This document shows positions 25,793 through 34,274 of a DNA stretch of 64,000 nt, in pieces. A program made the translations under genes and the position numbers. Location: contig NZ_LN812103.1 of NCBI RefSeq assembly GCF_000942395.1, positions 1,100,906-1,164,905 on the forward strand, given 5' to 3'. The notes under the pieces are model-generated. The model was not told where the DNA came from. It saw only the letters and a list, made by a program, of their open reading frames with translations, and did not search any database. Positions within the stretch are counted from its first letter, which is position 1, and every line of letters begins with the position of its first letter. The DNA is from Risungbinella massiliensis (GTDB taxonomy: Bacteria > Bacillota > Bacilli > Thermoactinomycetales > Thermoactinomycetaceae).

Positions 25793-25820
25793 AAAAAGGA
25801 ACCTTATCAAACTTATTTAC

Positions 25821-25839
25821 ATAGGGTAGGGGGGTATGG
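25821..25839 (+). promoter_or_regulatory. Candidate CsoR operator
   Basis: ATAGGGTAGGGGGGTATGG matches the G-tract pseudo-palindrome recognised by copper-sensing CsoR proteins (TACCCNNNNGGGTA-type sites). It lies about 35-50 bases before the csoR start, as expected for autoregulation of csoR-copZ-copA. Confidence 0.65.
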
Positions 25840-25872
25840 TAAATTGGATTTATGGAAAGGAGATTGGTCCAT

Positions 25873-26193
25873 TTGGATTTGGAAAATAGCACAGAAGAAC
25901 AACATTGTTCGACAGATCGAAAAGCACACCATTCTGACAAGACCAAAAAAAATCTGACTACACGTCTGAATCGAATTGAGGGCCAAGTCCGGGGCATCAA
26001 AAATTTGATCGACAAAGATGCTTATTGTGACGATGTCTTAAATCAGATTTCGGCAATCCAATCCGCTCTCAATGGTGTAAGTCGCATTCTTTTAGAAGAA
26101 CATATGAAAAGTTGTGTGATTGATCGTCTTCAAGAGGGAGATTTGGACGTGATCCAAGAGCTCTCCGAGACGATGAAAAAAATGATGAAATAA
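25873..26193 (+). CDS. csoR: Copper-sensing repressor CsoR
   Basis: About 106 residues if it starts at TTG 25873, ten bases after AAAGGAG; an ATG at 25852 overlaps that site. All-helical CsoR/RcnR fold with RLNRIEGQVRGIKNLI (DNA-binding Arg) and the C-H-C copper ligands: Cys in DAYCDDVLNQ, His and Cys in LEEHMKSCVID. An extra Cys and His cluster (HCSTDRKAHH) occupies the N-terminal tail. Copper(I) binding should release it from the operator just upstream and induce copZ and copA. Confidence 0.9.
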   Translation: MDLENSTEEQHCSTDRKAHHSDKTKKNLTTRLNRIEGQVRGIKNLIDKDAYCDDVLNQISAIQSALNGVSRILLEEHMKSCVIDRLQEGDLDVIQELSETMKKMMK

Positions 26194-26212
26194 AATTTAG
26201 GAGGAATGTAAT

Positions 26213-26407
26213 ATGAGTAAATTTGTCTTGAAAGTAGAAGGAATGTCTTGTGGTCACTGTGTTCGTGCGATTGAAGGAGCTTTTCAAGAAAAAGCAGTAA
26301 AAGCAAAAGTGGATCTAGATGCTAAAACGGTAACGATAGATGGAAATGTTTCTACTGACACTGCAAAACAAATTATTGAAGATGCTGGTTATCAAGTTGT
26401 CGAATAA
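26213..26407 (+). CDS. copZ: Copper chaperone CopZ
   Basis: 64 residues, a single HMA domain. The copper-binding motif is GMSCGHCVRAIEG (CxxC) at residues 9-21. It starts 20 bases after csoR with AGGAGGAATG upstream. It delivers Cu(I) to the CopA ATPase encoded next. A short hairpin (TAGGTCC/GGGCCTA, 26413-26432) separates it from copA and may shape relative expression. Confidence 0.9.
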   Translation: MSKFVLKVEGMSCGHCVRAIEGAFQEKAVKAKVDLDAKTVTIDGNVSTDTAKQIIEDAGYQVVE

Positions 26408-26464
26408 GGGATAGGTCCTCTTTAGGGCCTACCTCCCACTTAATAACGAAAAGAGGAATTCCGA

Positions 26465-28888
26465 ATGGGAGAGAAAAAAGTAGAGTTCCTGATTACAGGG
26501 ATGACCTGTGCAGCTTGTGCGAATCGCATTGAAAAAGGGATTCAAAAGGTAGAGGGGGTACAGGAGGCAACTGTCAATTTAGCACTAGAAAAAGCTAGTG
26601 TCTCCTTTGATCCAGAGAAAACATCCCTCCAGCAGATTGAGGAAAAAGTAGAAGATCTAGGATATGGGGTAGCCAAAGAAAGCGTGGAGTTTACCTTAGA
26701 GGGGATGACTTGTGCAGCTTGTGCCAATCGTATCGAAAAAGGATTAAATTCCATTCCAGGAGTATCTAAAGCAACGGTCAACTTTACAGTAGAGACGGCA
26801 CATGTTGAATTTAATAGCAGTGAAGTATCTGTGTCGGACATGATTCAAAAGGTAGAGAAACTTGGATATCAAGCAAAGGTGAAAGAAGACCAAGTAGATC
26901 CTTCTGATCATCGACAACGAGAAATAACGAAGCAGAAGCGTAAGTTTATTGCCGCAGCAATCCTTTCCTTTCCGCTTTTGTGGGCGATGGTCGGGCACTT
27001 TTCCTTTACCTCTTTTATCTGGTCTCCTGATATCTTTATGAATCCTTGGTTCCAACTGGTTCTTGCCACTCCTGTGCAATTTATCATTGGTCGTCATTTT
27101 TATGTAGGAGCATATAAAGCACTACGCAATAAGAGCGCCAATATGGATGTGCTAGTTGCACTTGGAACGTCGGCAGCCTATTTTTATAGTTTGTATCTTA
27201 CCATCGCATCGATAGGTCAGGCTCCTCATCATCAAGTAGAACTATATTTTGAAACGAGTGCTATCTTAATTACGTTAATTGTCCTTGGAAAACTATTTGA
27301 GGCACAAGCCAAAGGGCGCTCTTCCGAAGCGATTAAAAAACTGATGGGATTACAAGCAAAGACAGCCTTAGTGATTCGAGATGGAGAAGAAGTATCCATT
27401 GCAATGGAAGAAGTAGTCTCGGGTGACACGTTAGTAGTAAAGCCAGGGGAGAAAATTCCTGTCGATGGGATCGTGGTAAACGGAACTTCTTCTGTTGATG
27501 AATCTATGCTGACAGGAGAAAGCATACCGGTTGAGAAGCAAACTGGTGACACTTTAATCGGGGCTACACTAAACAAAAATGGTCGACTGATCATGCAGGC
27601 AACCAAGGTTGGAAAAGAGACAGCACTAGCACAAATTATCCGAGTTGTGGAAGAGGCCCAAGGTTCAAAAGCGCCAATTCAACGGATCGCAGACAAAATT
27701 TCGGGAATTTTCGTTCCGATTGTAGTGGGAATTGCCGTCCTAACCTTCCTGATTTGGTTCTTGACGGTAGAACCAAACGAGTTTGCGAGTGCGCTCGAAA
27801 AAGCTATTGCTGTTTTGGTTATCGCTTGCCCTTGTGCTTTAGGCCTAGCTACACCGACCTCCATTATGGCAGGCTCTGGTCGTGCAGCGGAATGGGGTAT
27901 TCTCTTTAAAGGTGGAGAGCATTTAGAAGCGACACATCAATTAGACACGATTGTATTAGATAAGACAGGAACCATTACCAATGGAATGCCAGAATTAACT
28001 GATGTCATTTCGTTGGAATTAGATCCAGACGATTTTCTACGATTAGTAGCGGGAGCTGAATCTGCTTCGGAGCATCCTTTGGCAGAAGCAATTGTAGAAG
28101 GAGCCAAAGCAAAAGAAATACAGCCTGTAAGTCCAGAAGAATTCGAAGCAATTCCGGGATATGGAATCCGTGCGAAAGTAGATGGAAGAGAGCTACTTGT
28201 TGGAACCCGTAAACTGCTGACAAAATCAGAGATTTTGATTGAATCTATCCTATCTCAAATGAACACCCTCGAAGAAGAAGGAAAAACCGCCATGTTGGTG
28301 GCGATCGATGGCAGATTAGCAGGTATGGTCGCTGTAGCCGACACGGTAAAAGATACTTCAAAAGAAGCAATTGCCCGTTTAAAAACACTGGGACTGGAAG
28401 TCATTATGATTACGGGGGATAACCAACGAACCGCCCAAGCGATTGGCGTGGAAGTTGCAGTGGATCGTGTACTAGCAGAAGTACTTCCAGACGAGAAAGC
28501 GGCAGAAGTACAGAAACTTCAAGCACAAGGGAAAAAAGTAGCGATGGTAGGAGATGGAATCAACGATGCTCCTGCACTTGCGACAGCCAATATTGGGATG
28601 GCGATTGGAACAGGAACTGATATTGCCATGGAAGCTGCAGATATTACCCTAATTAGGGGAGATCTAAGTAGTATTGCAGATGCGATCTATATCAGTAAGA
28701 AGACGATGAGAAACATTAAGCAAAACCTTTTCTGGGCGCTTGCTTACAACGTAATCGGTATTCCTGTGGCTGCTGCTGGTTTTCTTGCACCTTGGTTGGC
28801 TGGAGCGGCAATGGCACTTAGTTCAGTTTCGGTTGTATTAAATGCTCTACGACTCCAACGTCTAAAACAGAATGGTGGAAGAGCATGA
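26465..28888 (+). CDS. copA: Copper-exporting P1B-type ATPase CopA
   Basis: 807 residues. Two N-terminal HMA domains carry [14 protein letters not shown] (about 12-25 and 82-95). Eight membrane helices follow, with the ion-binding [12 protein letters not shown] near 453-464. The phosphorylated Asp is in VLDKTGTIT (about 499), the SEHP loop is [10 protein letters not shown], and the hinge is [11 protein letters not shown] near 696. All catalytic residues are intact. It pumps Cu(I) out of the cell. The following glutaredoxin-like gene overlaps by 4 bases. Confidence 0.95.
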   Translation: MGEKKVEFLITGMTCAACANRIEKGIQKVEGVQEATVNLALEKASVSFDPEKTSLQQIEEKVEDLGYGVAKESVEFTLEGMTCAACANRIEKGLNSIPGVSKATVNFTVETAHVEFNSSEVSVSDMIQKVEKLGYQAKVKEDQVDPSDHRQREITKQKRKFIAAAILSFPLLWAMVGHFSFTSFIWSPDIFMNPWFQLVLATPVQFIIGRHFYVGAYKALRNKSANMDVLVALGTSAAYFYSLYLTIASIGQAPHHQVELYFETSAILITLIVLGKLFEAQAKGRSSEAIKKLMGLQAKTALVIRDGEEVSIAMEEVVSGDTLVVKPGEKIPVDGIVVNGTSSVDESMLTGESIPVEKQTGDTLIGATLNKNGRLIMQATKVGKETALAQIIRVVEEAQGSKAPIQRIADKISGIFVPIVVGIAVLTFLIWFLTVEPNEFASALEKAIAVLVIACPCALGLATPTSIMAGSGRAAEWGILFKGGEHLEATHQLDTIVLDKTGTITNGMPELTDVISLELDPDDFLRLVAGAESASEHPLAEAIVEGAKAKEIQPVSPEEFEAIPGYGIRAKVDGRELLVGTRKLLTKSEILIESILSQMNTLEEEGKTAMLVAIDGRLAGMVAVADTVKDTSKEAIARLKTLGLEVIMITGDNQRTAQAIGVEVAVDRVLAEVLPDEKAAEVQKLQAQGKKVAMVGDGINDAPALATANIGMAIGTGTDIAMEAADITLIRGDLSSIADAIYISKKTMRNIKQNLFWALAYNVIGIPVAAAGFLAPWLAGAAMALSSVSVVLNALRLQRLKQNGGRA

Positions 28889-29145
28889 AGAACCTAAACA
28901 TTACCATCTATACCATTCCTACTTGCTCTGATTGCCATGATGCGAAACGTTACTTTCAAGAACAGGGATTGGAATATATGGAAAAAGATTGTACAACAGA
29001 TCCGCGATACCCCCAAGAGGTATGGGATCTGACGAAAAAACAAGTAGTTCCCACGATTGTGATCAATGATGAGGTTTGGGTGGGATTTGGAGAACATTAT
29101 GAGCAAATTGATCACTATATACAAGAGAAAAAACGGATGGATTGA
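28885..29145 (+). CDS. Glutaredoxin-like thiol protein
   Basis: 86 residues, thioredoxin fold. Redox motif PTCSDC at residues 10-15, cis-Pro in VVPTIVIND, and GFGEHYEQI near the end. Its start overlaps the copA stop (ATGA), making it part of the csoR-copZ-copA operon. Dithiol reduction of copper-binding proteins or of thiols oxidised under copper stress is a reasonable guess. NrdH- or YruB-like proteins are close relatives. Confidence 0.8.
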   Translation: MKNLNITIYTIPTCSDCHDAKRYFQEQGLEYMEKDCTTDPRYPQEVWDLTKKQVVPTIVINDEVWVGFGEHYEQIDHYIQEKKRMD

Positions 29146-29229
29146 GGTAGATAGGAAGAGCATAGCTATAGATTACTATTTTTTATGCGATCTATCGCTA
29201 TGTTTCTTTTCCTTTCGGTCTTCTTCCGG

Positions 29230-29251
29230 TATACTACGTTTGTGTAGTATA
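29230..29251. promoter_or_regulatory. BlaI/CopY-type operator 1
   Basis: Palindrome TATACTAC-GTTTGT-GTAGTATA, 25 bases before the next start codon. The core TACTAC-N6-GTAGTA recurs at 30229. The half-site is like that of BlaI/MecI operators (TACTACA/TGTAGTA) but with wider spacing. A BlaI-family repressor is encoded at 31808. Confidence 0.6.
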
Positions 29252-29275
29252 TAAGAAGGCTGATAGGAGGATATT

Positions 29276-30196
29276 ATGAAACTAAAAAAAGCTGATATTT
29301 TCTTCTGGGGAATCTTCGTTGTAATACTTGGATTCTTTCTATATCTTTGGTATGAGAATCGTACTGAAGATCCAAACGCACAAGCAGAGAAAGTAGATAG
29401 TATTCAACACCATTTACATGGTCTGTTTTATGATCAAGAGAAAGGTTTAGTTGCTGCTACACATGCAGGAATTATGCAATATGACAAGGATGGCTGGGTA
29501 AAAATATCTCCAGAAAGAGATTATATGGGATTTGCGATAACCGACCGAACCTGGTACAGTAGCGGTCACCCTCCTGCTTCCTCTAATGAGCCAAATCCGC
29601 TTGGACTCATACAATCGACCGATAAAGGAAAAACTTGGAGTACGATTGATTTTGCAGGAGAGTCTGATTTTCATCATCTTGCGGCAAGTCACCGGACTGG
29701 AACCCTATATGTGTATAACCAACAACCCAATCAAAAGATGCAGGTAGGGTTGTACTACTCGACGGATCAAGGGAAAAATTGGACAAAATCAACACTTTCC
29801 GGAGTAGAAGCGACTGAAGTTTGGATGGTAAAGGCAGATCCTAATAAATCCAATACGGTTGCACTGTTGGCAAAAGAAGGATTGTACTTATCAAACGATA
29901 CTGGAAATACGTTTTGGAAAGTGCCAGTCTCTGCATTTATTTCTGCAATGGATATTTCGTTTGCCGGTTCACTTTGGGCTGCTACATATGAGGAATCGCC
30001 AAGATTGCTCAAGTTAGAATCGAATGGAGAAATAAAGAAGGAGATCCCACTTTCGTACTCTTCCAAAGAAGATCCGATCCAATATATTACCGTTCATCCT
30101 CAAAATGAAAACGATATTTCGTTTGCAACTGCCTCCACCAAAATATATCAAACGAAAGATGGAGGAAAGACTTGGACGGAGCTTTCCGAGGGTTGA
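29276..30196 (+). CDS. Membrane-anchored beta-propeller (sialidase-like, 'F510_1955 family') protein
   Basis: 306 residues: an N-terminal membrane anchor (residues 7-25), then an extracytoplasmic beta-propeller with BNR/Asp-box repeats (STDKGKTW, STDQGKNW, SNDTGNTFW, TKDGGKTW). Labelled a glycosylhydrolase family in databases as far as I recall, but no catalytic residue is evident and hydrolase activity is doubtful. TAGGAGG lies before the ATG. It has its own BlaI-type operator and sits between the copper genes and the CWB2-like lipoprotein, so a metal- or envelope-stress role is inferred. Confidence 0.7.
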   Translation: MKLKKADIFFWGIFVVILGFFLYLWYENRTEDPNAQAEKVDSIQHHLHGLFYDQEKGLVAATHAGIMQYDKDGWVKISPERDYMGFAITDRTWYSSGHPPASSNEPNPLGLIQSTDKGKTWSTIDFAGESDFHHLAASHRTGTLYVYNQQPNQKMQVGLYYSTDQGKNWTKSTLSGVEATEVWMVKADPNKSNTVALLAKEGLYLSNDTGNTFWKVPVSAFISAMDISFAGSLWAATYEESPRLLKLESNGEIKKEIPLSYSSKEDPIQYITVHPQNENDISFATASTKIYQTKDGGKTWTELSEG

Positions 30197-30228
30197 ATAG
30201 TGTGGAAAATTATTTATGAGATATTATA

Positions 30229-30246
30229 TACTACAAATACGTAGTA
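30229..30246. promoter_or_regulatory. BlaI/CopY-type operator 2
   Basis: TACTAC-AAATAC-GTAGTA, extended on both sides by ATTAT/ATAAT, 36 bases before the next start codon. Same half-sites and spacing as the site at 29230, which makes chance unlikely. Confidence 0.65.
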
Positions 30247-30281
30247 AATAATATCTTCTACTTGAAAGGGCGAAAACGTAT

Positions 30282-31544
30282 ATGCGAAAAGTTAGCCTCC
30301 TGATAGGGATCGTCAGTATTTCTTTGATTACAGCGGCTTGTTCCAATGCAATGGATCATGAGCAAATGGGACATTCCAATGGAAATCAAAATCCGAAAGC
30401 AACAGAAAATCGTCTTACTTTCCAAACGAAAAACGTGACACGAGTGAATCAGGATGACCCGATTTTGACAGCTGTAGAAACATCTCAAATGGTTTGGCCT
30501 GCAACGGATGATGGAAATCGACCAAATACTGTTTTGCTCGGGCTAGTAGGGGATTGGAAAGTCAACATGCCCGCAGTCAAAATGGTTCATCATCCTAATA
30601 ATGGTCCGCTCCTCTATGCACAAAAAGACTCAATACCTACTCCGACGTTACAAGAGATTAAGCGTCTAAGTCCCAAAGGAAGCGCTCAAAATCAAGGGAT
30701 ACAAGTGATTTTAGTAGGGGATTTTTCTGAGAAAGTCCGTACTACATTAGAAAAAGAAGGATTCAAGGTTGATCAAATCAAGGGCAAGGACCCAGCTGTT
30801 ATGGCAAAGGAAGTAGATAGCTACTATGCCAAAGCAAGTGGAAATCAATATCCGAGTGGAGTTGTCATCGGATCAATTGACTCTCCTGATTACACTTTAC
30901 CAGCGGCGAATTGGATTGCGCACATGCCAGAAGCCCTTCTGTATGTGACAAAAGACGCGATACCAGAGGCGACTAAACAAGCGTTACAAACTCGTGGTAA
31001 TAAGGCGAATATCTATGTCCTTGGCCCAGAAAACGTCATTTCTCCAGAAGTAGAAAAACAGCTTGCAACATATGGGAAAGTGACCCGCATTAGTGGAAAA
31101 ACTCCTGAGGAGAATGCGATCACTTTTGCGAAGTTTAAAGATCAAGCGACGGGATTTGGCTGGGGGGTTACGAAACCTGGGCATGGTTTGACATTCGTTC
31201 GTACCAATCAGCTAGATTCTGCAATCTCTAGTGCACCTTTTGCTCATTTAGGAAAACATGCTCCGATGCTGGTTCTAAGTGGTAGTGACTTAACTCCCGC
31301 AATGCACGAATATTTAGGGAGTCTGCAACCAAAATTCCAAAAAGAACCTACAGAAGGTCCATATAACCATGCTTTTGTGATTGGAACGGAAAAATCAATT
31401 CCCTTCACTGTCCAAGGAATGATTGATCAGATGTTGGAGATTGTATCAGCAACTGGTGAGGATCATGGAAGTCATGGAAATACGAAATCAGAATCAACTC
31501 CTCCAGAAAACCAAGCACCCACTTCTCCACATTCTGGTCATTAA
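30282..31544 (+). CDS. Lipoprotein with cell-wall-binding-repeat-2-like domain and His-rich ends
   Basis: 420 residues. Lipoprotein signal with lipobox LITAAC (Cys about 21), then a Met/His-rich segment (MDHEQMGHSNG). Residues 100-370 hold CWB2-type repeats, for example NIYVLGPENVISPEVEKQL and VTRISGKTPEENAITFAKF, known from cell-wall-bound proteins. The C-terminus is again His-rich (EDHGSHGN… PHSGH), suitable for binding copper or another metal. Preceded by BlaI-type operator 2 and closed by a terminator. Confidence 0.75.
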   Translation: MRKVSLLIGIVSISLITAACSNAMDHEQMGHSNGNQNPKATENRLTFQTKNVTRVNQDDPILTAVETSQMVWPATDDGNRPNTVLLGLVGDWKVNMPAVKMVHHPNNGPLLYAQKDSIPTPTLQEIKRLSPKGSAQNQGIQVILVGDFSEKVRTTLEKEGFKVDQIKGKDPAVMAKEVDSYYAKASGNQYPSGVVIGSIDSPDYTLPAANWIAHMPEALLYVTKDAIPEATKQALQTRGNKANIYVLGPENVISPEVEKQLATYGKVTRISGKTPEENAITFAKFKDQATGFGWGVTKPGHGLTFVRTNQLDSAISSAPFAHLGKHAPMLVLSGSDLTPAMHEYLGSLQPKFQKEPTEGPYNHAFVIGTEKSIPFTVQGMIDQMLEIVSATGEDHGSHGNTKSESTPPENQAPTSPHSGH

Positions 31545-31554
31545 TAAATACGTA

Positions 31555-31579
31555 AAAGATCCAGTTATGCTGGATCTTT
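31555..31579 (+). terminator. Rho-independent terminator
   Basis: AAAGATCCAG and CTGGATCTTT form a perfect 10-base stem with a 5-base loop, followed by CTCTTTTG. Closes the lipoprotein gene. Confidence 0.8.
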
Positions 31580-31607
31580 CTCTTTTGTTTGAAACAAATT
31601 TATAATA

Positions 31608-31773
31608 TAGCTTGTTACATAATTAGACCTAAGCTAGAGGTTTTCTCCTTTTGAGATGCGACTATGAGCGATAGGGAGCCAGCAGATCCCTCAGGACAGG
31701 CAGGGCAGGCAAAAGAGGAAAAACCAGCGTCGTGCCTAGGTTTAACTGAAATTACTGCAACAAGCTATATATA
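31608..31773 (+). ncRNA. Candidate structured RNA or leader, unidentified
   Basis: The stretch between the lipoprotein terminator and blaI has no coding frame, yet its ends pair: ATATAGCTTGTT (about 31604-31615) with AACAAGCTATAT (31759-31770). Inner helices follow: AGACCTA with TAGGTTT, then GGTTTTCTC with GAGGAAAAACC. Inside lie two hairpins, CTAT-GAGCG-ATAG and GGGA/TCCC, and a G-rich strand CAGGACAGGCAGGGCAGGC. A -10-like TATAAT lies at 31601. It resembles a riboswitch or small RNA in compactness, but I could not match it to SAM, NiCo, T-box, 6S or SRP RNAs. Confidence 0.45.
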
Positions 31774-31807
31774 TAATAGATGAAAAGAGAGAGGAGCTTA
31801 TACGAAA

Positions 31808-32218
31808 ATGGTTCCAGAAAATCATCGAGATATTTTAGCAAAAATCTTAGGTCCCCTCGAACTAGAAGTAATGCAGATTCTTTGGAAAAAAGGAACGGCA
31901 ACAGTACAAGAGGTGGTGGATATCCTTAATCAACAGGAAAAACCATATGCTTATACAACCATTATGACGATCATGTCGCGTTTGGTGGAAAAAGCGATAT
32001 TAGAGAGAGAGAAGAAAGGAAAGACTTATTTGTATTCTGCTAAATTACCTGTAGATCAATTTATTAAGCAAAAATCTTCTCAATCGATCCAACATCTCTT
32101 AAAAGATTATGGAGAAATAGCCATCTCTCAATTTGTAGATGCTATAGGTCATTCACCAGACCGTCTCGAAAAGTTGAAGCAATATCTAAATGAGTTGGAA
32201 AAGGATGAATCTAAGTGA
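31808..32218 (+). CDS. BlaI/MecI/CopY-family transcriptional repressor
   Basis: 136 residues. N-terminal winged helix (LGPLELEVMQILWKKGTATV, then TTIMTIMSRLVEKAILEREK), C-terminal dimerisation helices. The family represses beta-lactamase/mecA (BlaI, MecI) or copper genes (CopY). There is no CopY-type CxCx4CxC copper motif, so it is BlaI-like and is probably inactivated by proteolysis. Its stop overlaps the start of the M56 protease gene, the classic pairing. The TACTAC-N6-GTAGTA sites upstream of 29276 and 30282 are its likely targets. Confidence 0.9.
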   Translation: MVPENHRDILAKILGPLELEVMQILWKKGTATVQEVVDILNQQEKPYAYTTIMTIMSRLVEKAILEREKKGKTYLYSAKLPVDQFIKQKSSQSIQHLLKDYGEIAISQFVDAIGHSPDRLEKLKQYLNELEKDESK

Positions 32219-33117
32219 ATCGAGCTTATCAAACTTTGCGAATGGTTCTCCTTCTTATCTCAATTGTTCTCTATTTACCATGGATCGTCTCTACAGATGC
32301 TGCGTTAAAGCATTTAGTAGAGTGGATTCATAAATGTTGCGGTTGGATTTTTGTGAATCATGAGATACCAACGCTTTACTATCCATTTTCCTTATTTATT
32401 TTGCTTATTTCAGGTCTTATTGGTTACCAGGCAACACGCATTTTCCGAAATACCCGAAAGTATATCCAATTACTTATGCAATACGAGGTTGAAATGGTAG
32501 ATACGATCATTCAACGCTTTACTAAGAAGTATAGGATAAAAGTGTTACTAGTAGATCAGGCAGAACCAATTGTTTTTACTTTTGGGTTTCGAAAACCTCA
32601 AATTTTGATCAGTACGGGAATGCTCCAGACAGTAGCAGAAGAAGAATTGATCGCGATCTTAGAACATGAGCGGTGGCACTGCAAACAGGGAGATCCTTGG
32701 AAAGGATTTATTACCTCAACATTTGCTAATAGCTTATTTTTCTTTCCGATCATTGGGAAATTACGGGATCTCTATTTCTTAGAAAAAGAGATTCTGGCAG
32801 ATCAATTTGCCATCCAAAAAAGTAGCAAGAAAGTATTAGTATCTGCTCTTATCAAACTAGCAAGTAGTTCTTCCCACCAAACTGCCAGGGCAATAACTCC
32901 CTTTGTGGACGGTTCTCTTCAAGACTATCGGATTGACGCCATTGTCTCATCTGATGGAAAGATGCCGCGTATGAACGGGAGAGAATGGCTGTTATCAGGA
33001 TCAGCTTTACTTGTACTTCTTATCATTGTATTCTTTCTATTTCAAAGTCTAGTACCGCAACACTTTATGTGGATACAATGGCTTCCAGAGCATATACGTA
33101 CTATTTGTGGTTGGTAA
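32215..33117 (+). CDS. M56-family membrane metalloprotease (BlaR1/MecR1-like, no sensor domain)
   Basis: 300 residues, GTG start overlapping the blaI stop. About four membrane segments; the zinc-protease motif HERWH (HExxH) is at about residue 155 in LEHERWHCKQGDP, with the third ligand Glu in FLEKEILADQFA. A final membrane segment near 265 leads to a short tail. Full BlaR1/MecR1 proteins carry a penicillin-binding sensor of about 250 residues after this point; it is absent here. The signal that activates the protease is therefore unknown. Confidence 0.85.
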   Translation: MNRAYQTLRMVLLLISIVLYLPWIVSTDAALKHLVEWIHKCCGWIFVNHEIPTLYYPFSLFILLISGLIGYQATRIFRNTRKYIQLLMQYEVEMVDTIIQRFTKKYRIKVLLVDQAEPIVFTFGFRKPQILISTGMLQTVAEEELIAILEHERWHCKQGDPWKGFITSTFANSLFFFPIIGKLRDLYFLEKEILADQFAIQKSSKKVLVSALIKLASSSSHQTARAITPFVDGSLQDYRIDAIVSSDGKMPRMNGREWLLSGSALLVLLIIVFFLFQSLVPQHFMWIQWLPEHIRTICGW

Positions 33118-33142
33118 GATTAGGAGTAAAGGGAAAATGGGA

Positions 33143-33187
33143 AAAGACTTGAGAACCACCTTAGAAAAGGGAGGCTCAAGTCTTTTT
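33143..33187 (+). terminator. Rho-independent terminator
   Basis: AAAGACTTGAG and CTCAAGTCTTT pair over a 21-base loop and run into TTTTT. Ends the blaI-M56 operon, so the beta-lactamase gene downstream has its own promoter. Confidence 0.75.
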
Positions 33188-33291
33188 ATGTTAGTGAGCT
33201 GTATGGAGCAGAACTACTTTGTCAAATCCTTTGAAGGGATTGAATTTAACAACAAGTTAAAGGAGAACGAATATTATATTCCAAATATATA

Positions 33292-33355
33292 AATATGATT
33301 CAAATCAAAGGGAATCGAATACTATTTTTAGAATATATAGAATATGTTTCAAATC
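33292..33355 (+). repeat. Direct repeat upstream of the beta-lactamase gene
   Basis: AATATGATTCAAATC (33292-33306) and AATATGTTTCAAATC (33341-33355) differ by one base and are 49 bases apart, within the promoter region of the 33376 gene. They could be regulator-binding sites. No BlaI-type box was found here. Confidence 0.4.
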
Positions 33356-33375
33356 GCTAAAGGAGGAAGTAAATT

Positions 33376-34200
33376 TTGAAAAAATTTCTATCTTTCTTTT
33401 TTTTAACCAGTCTCATAGTAAGTGTTTGTAGTGGTTTTACCTATCAATCTATCGATGTGAAACCTAAGTTTCATTATGAGAATCTAGAAAACTATTTTAC
33501 GGGTTATGATGGTACCTTTTTGTTATATGACCTAAAGAATGATAAGTACACCATATATAACAAAGAAAAAAGCGAAAAAAAAGTAGCGCCGAACTCTACA
33601 TTTAAGATTCCTCATGCTTTATTTGGTTTAGATCATGGTGTGCTTCAGGATGAGAATACGCTATTTCAATGGGATGGTACTATGTACCCCATTCCAGCTT
33701 GGAATCAGGATCAGACCTTGAGTATGGCCATCCCAAATTCAACCATTTGGTATTTTCAAGAAGTAGCTGATCAAATCGGAGAGGCTAATGAGCAAAGGTA
33801 TCTAGATGCAATTGCTTATGGGAATCAAGATATCTCTGGAGGATTGAGGAACTTTTGGTTACAGTCGTCCTTAAAAATTTCTCCTCTGGAGCAGTTAAAG
33901 TTTTTAAAGAAGTTCTACACATACAATCTTCCATTTTCTACTGACCATATCAATATAGTAAAAAATATTTTGATTCAAGATCAAAGAGATTATGCTGTGT
34001 TATCTGGGAAGACAGGAACTGGTTGGCAAAATAATGAGATAAATGGAGTTCCGATTAATGGTTGGTATGTGGGGTATGTTGAAAAAGAAAATAATGTCTA
34101 TCTTTTTGTAACCAACATAGAAGCAGATCAAGATGCAAGTGGTTCCAGAGCAAAACAAATAACGTTGGAGATTTTACGGGATAAAGGAATTTTTCAGTAG
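33376..34200 (+). CDS. Class D beta-lactamase
   Basis: 274 residues from TTG 33376 (AAAGGAGGAAG upstream). Signal peptide at residues 1-22. Active-site motifs are in order: STFK with Ser74 and Lys77 (the Lys that is carbamylated in OXA enzymes), STI (S-x-V position) near 127, YGN in AIAYGNQDIS near 152, and KTG in LSGKTGTGW near 215. Length fits Gram-positive class D enzymes of Bacillus. Activity and spectrum cannot be judged. It lies downstream of a BlaI-M56 pair but behind a terminator and without the BlaI box, so co-regulation is not shown. Confidence 0.9.
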   Translation: MKKFLSFFFLTSLIVSVCSGFTYQSIDVKPKFHYENLENYFTGYDGTFLLYDLKNDKYTIYNKEKSEKKVAPNSTFKIPHALFGLDHGVLQDENTLFQWDGTMYPIPAWNQDQTLSMAIPNSTIWYFQEVADQIGEANEQRYLDAIAYGNQDISGGLRNFWLQSSLKISPLEQLKFLKKFYTYNLPFSTDHINIVKNILIQDQRDYAVLSGKTGTGWQNNEINGVPINGWYVGYVEKENNVYLFVTNIEADQDASGSRAKQITLEILRDKGIFQ

Positions 34201-34274
34201 AGAAATACTCTTTATAAGGGGATTCCGATGGAAGGAGTCTTTTTTTTTTAGGATTTATAGTTTGGAAGTGAGGC

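Noticed and set aside
31608-31773. NiCo riboswitch as an explanation for the structured stretch
   Set aside because: It shares a CAGGGCAGGCAA-like piece, but the other conserved NiCo blocks (GCAGCCGGGC, GCGGCAACAG) are missing.
33300-33375. BlaI operator before the beta-lactamase gene
   Set aside because: No TACTAC…GTAGTA or TACA…TGTA palindrome was found in this region.
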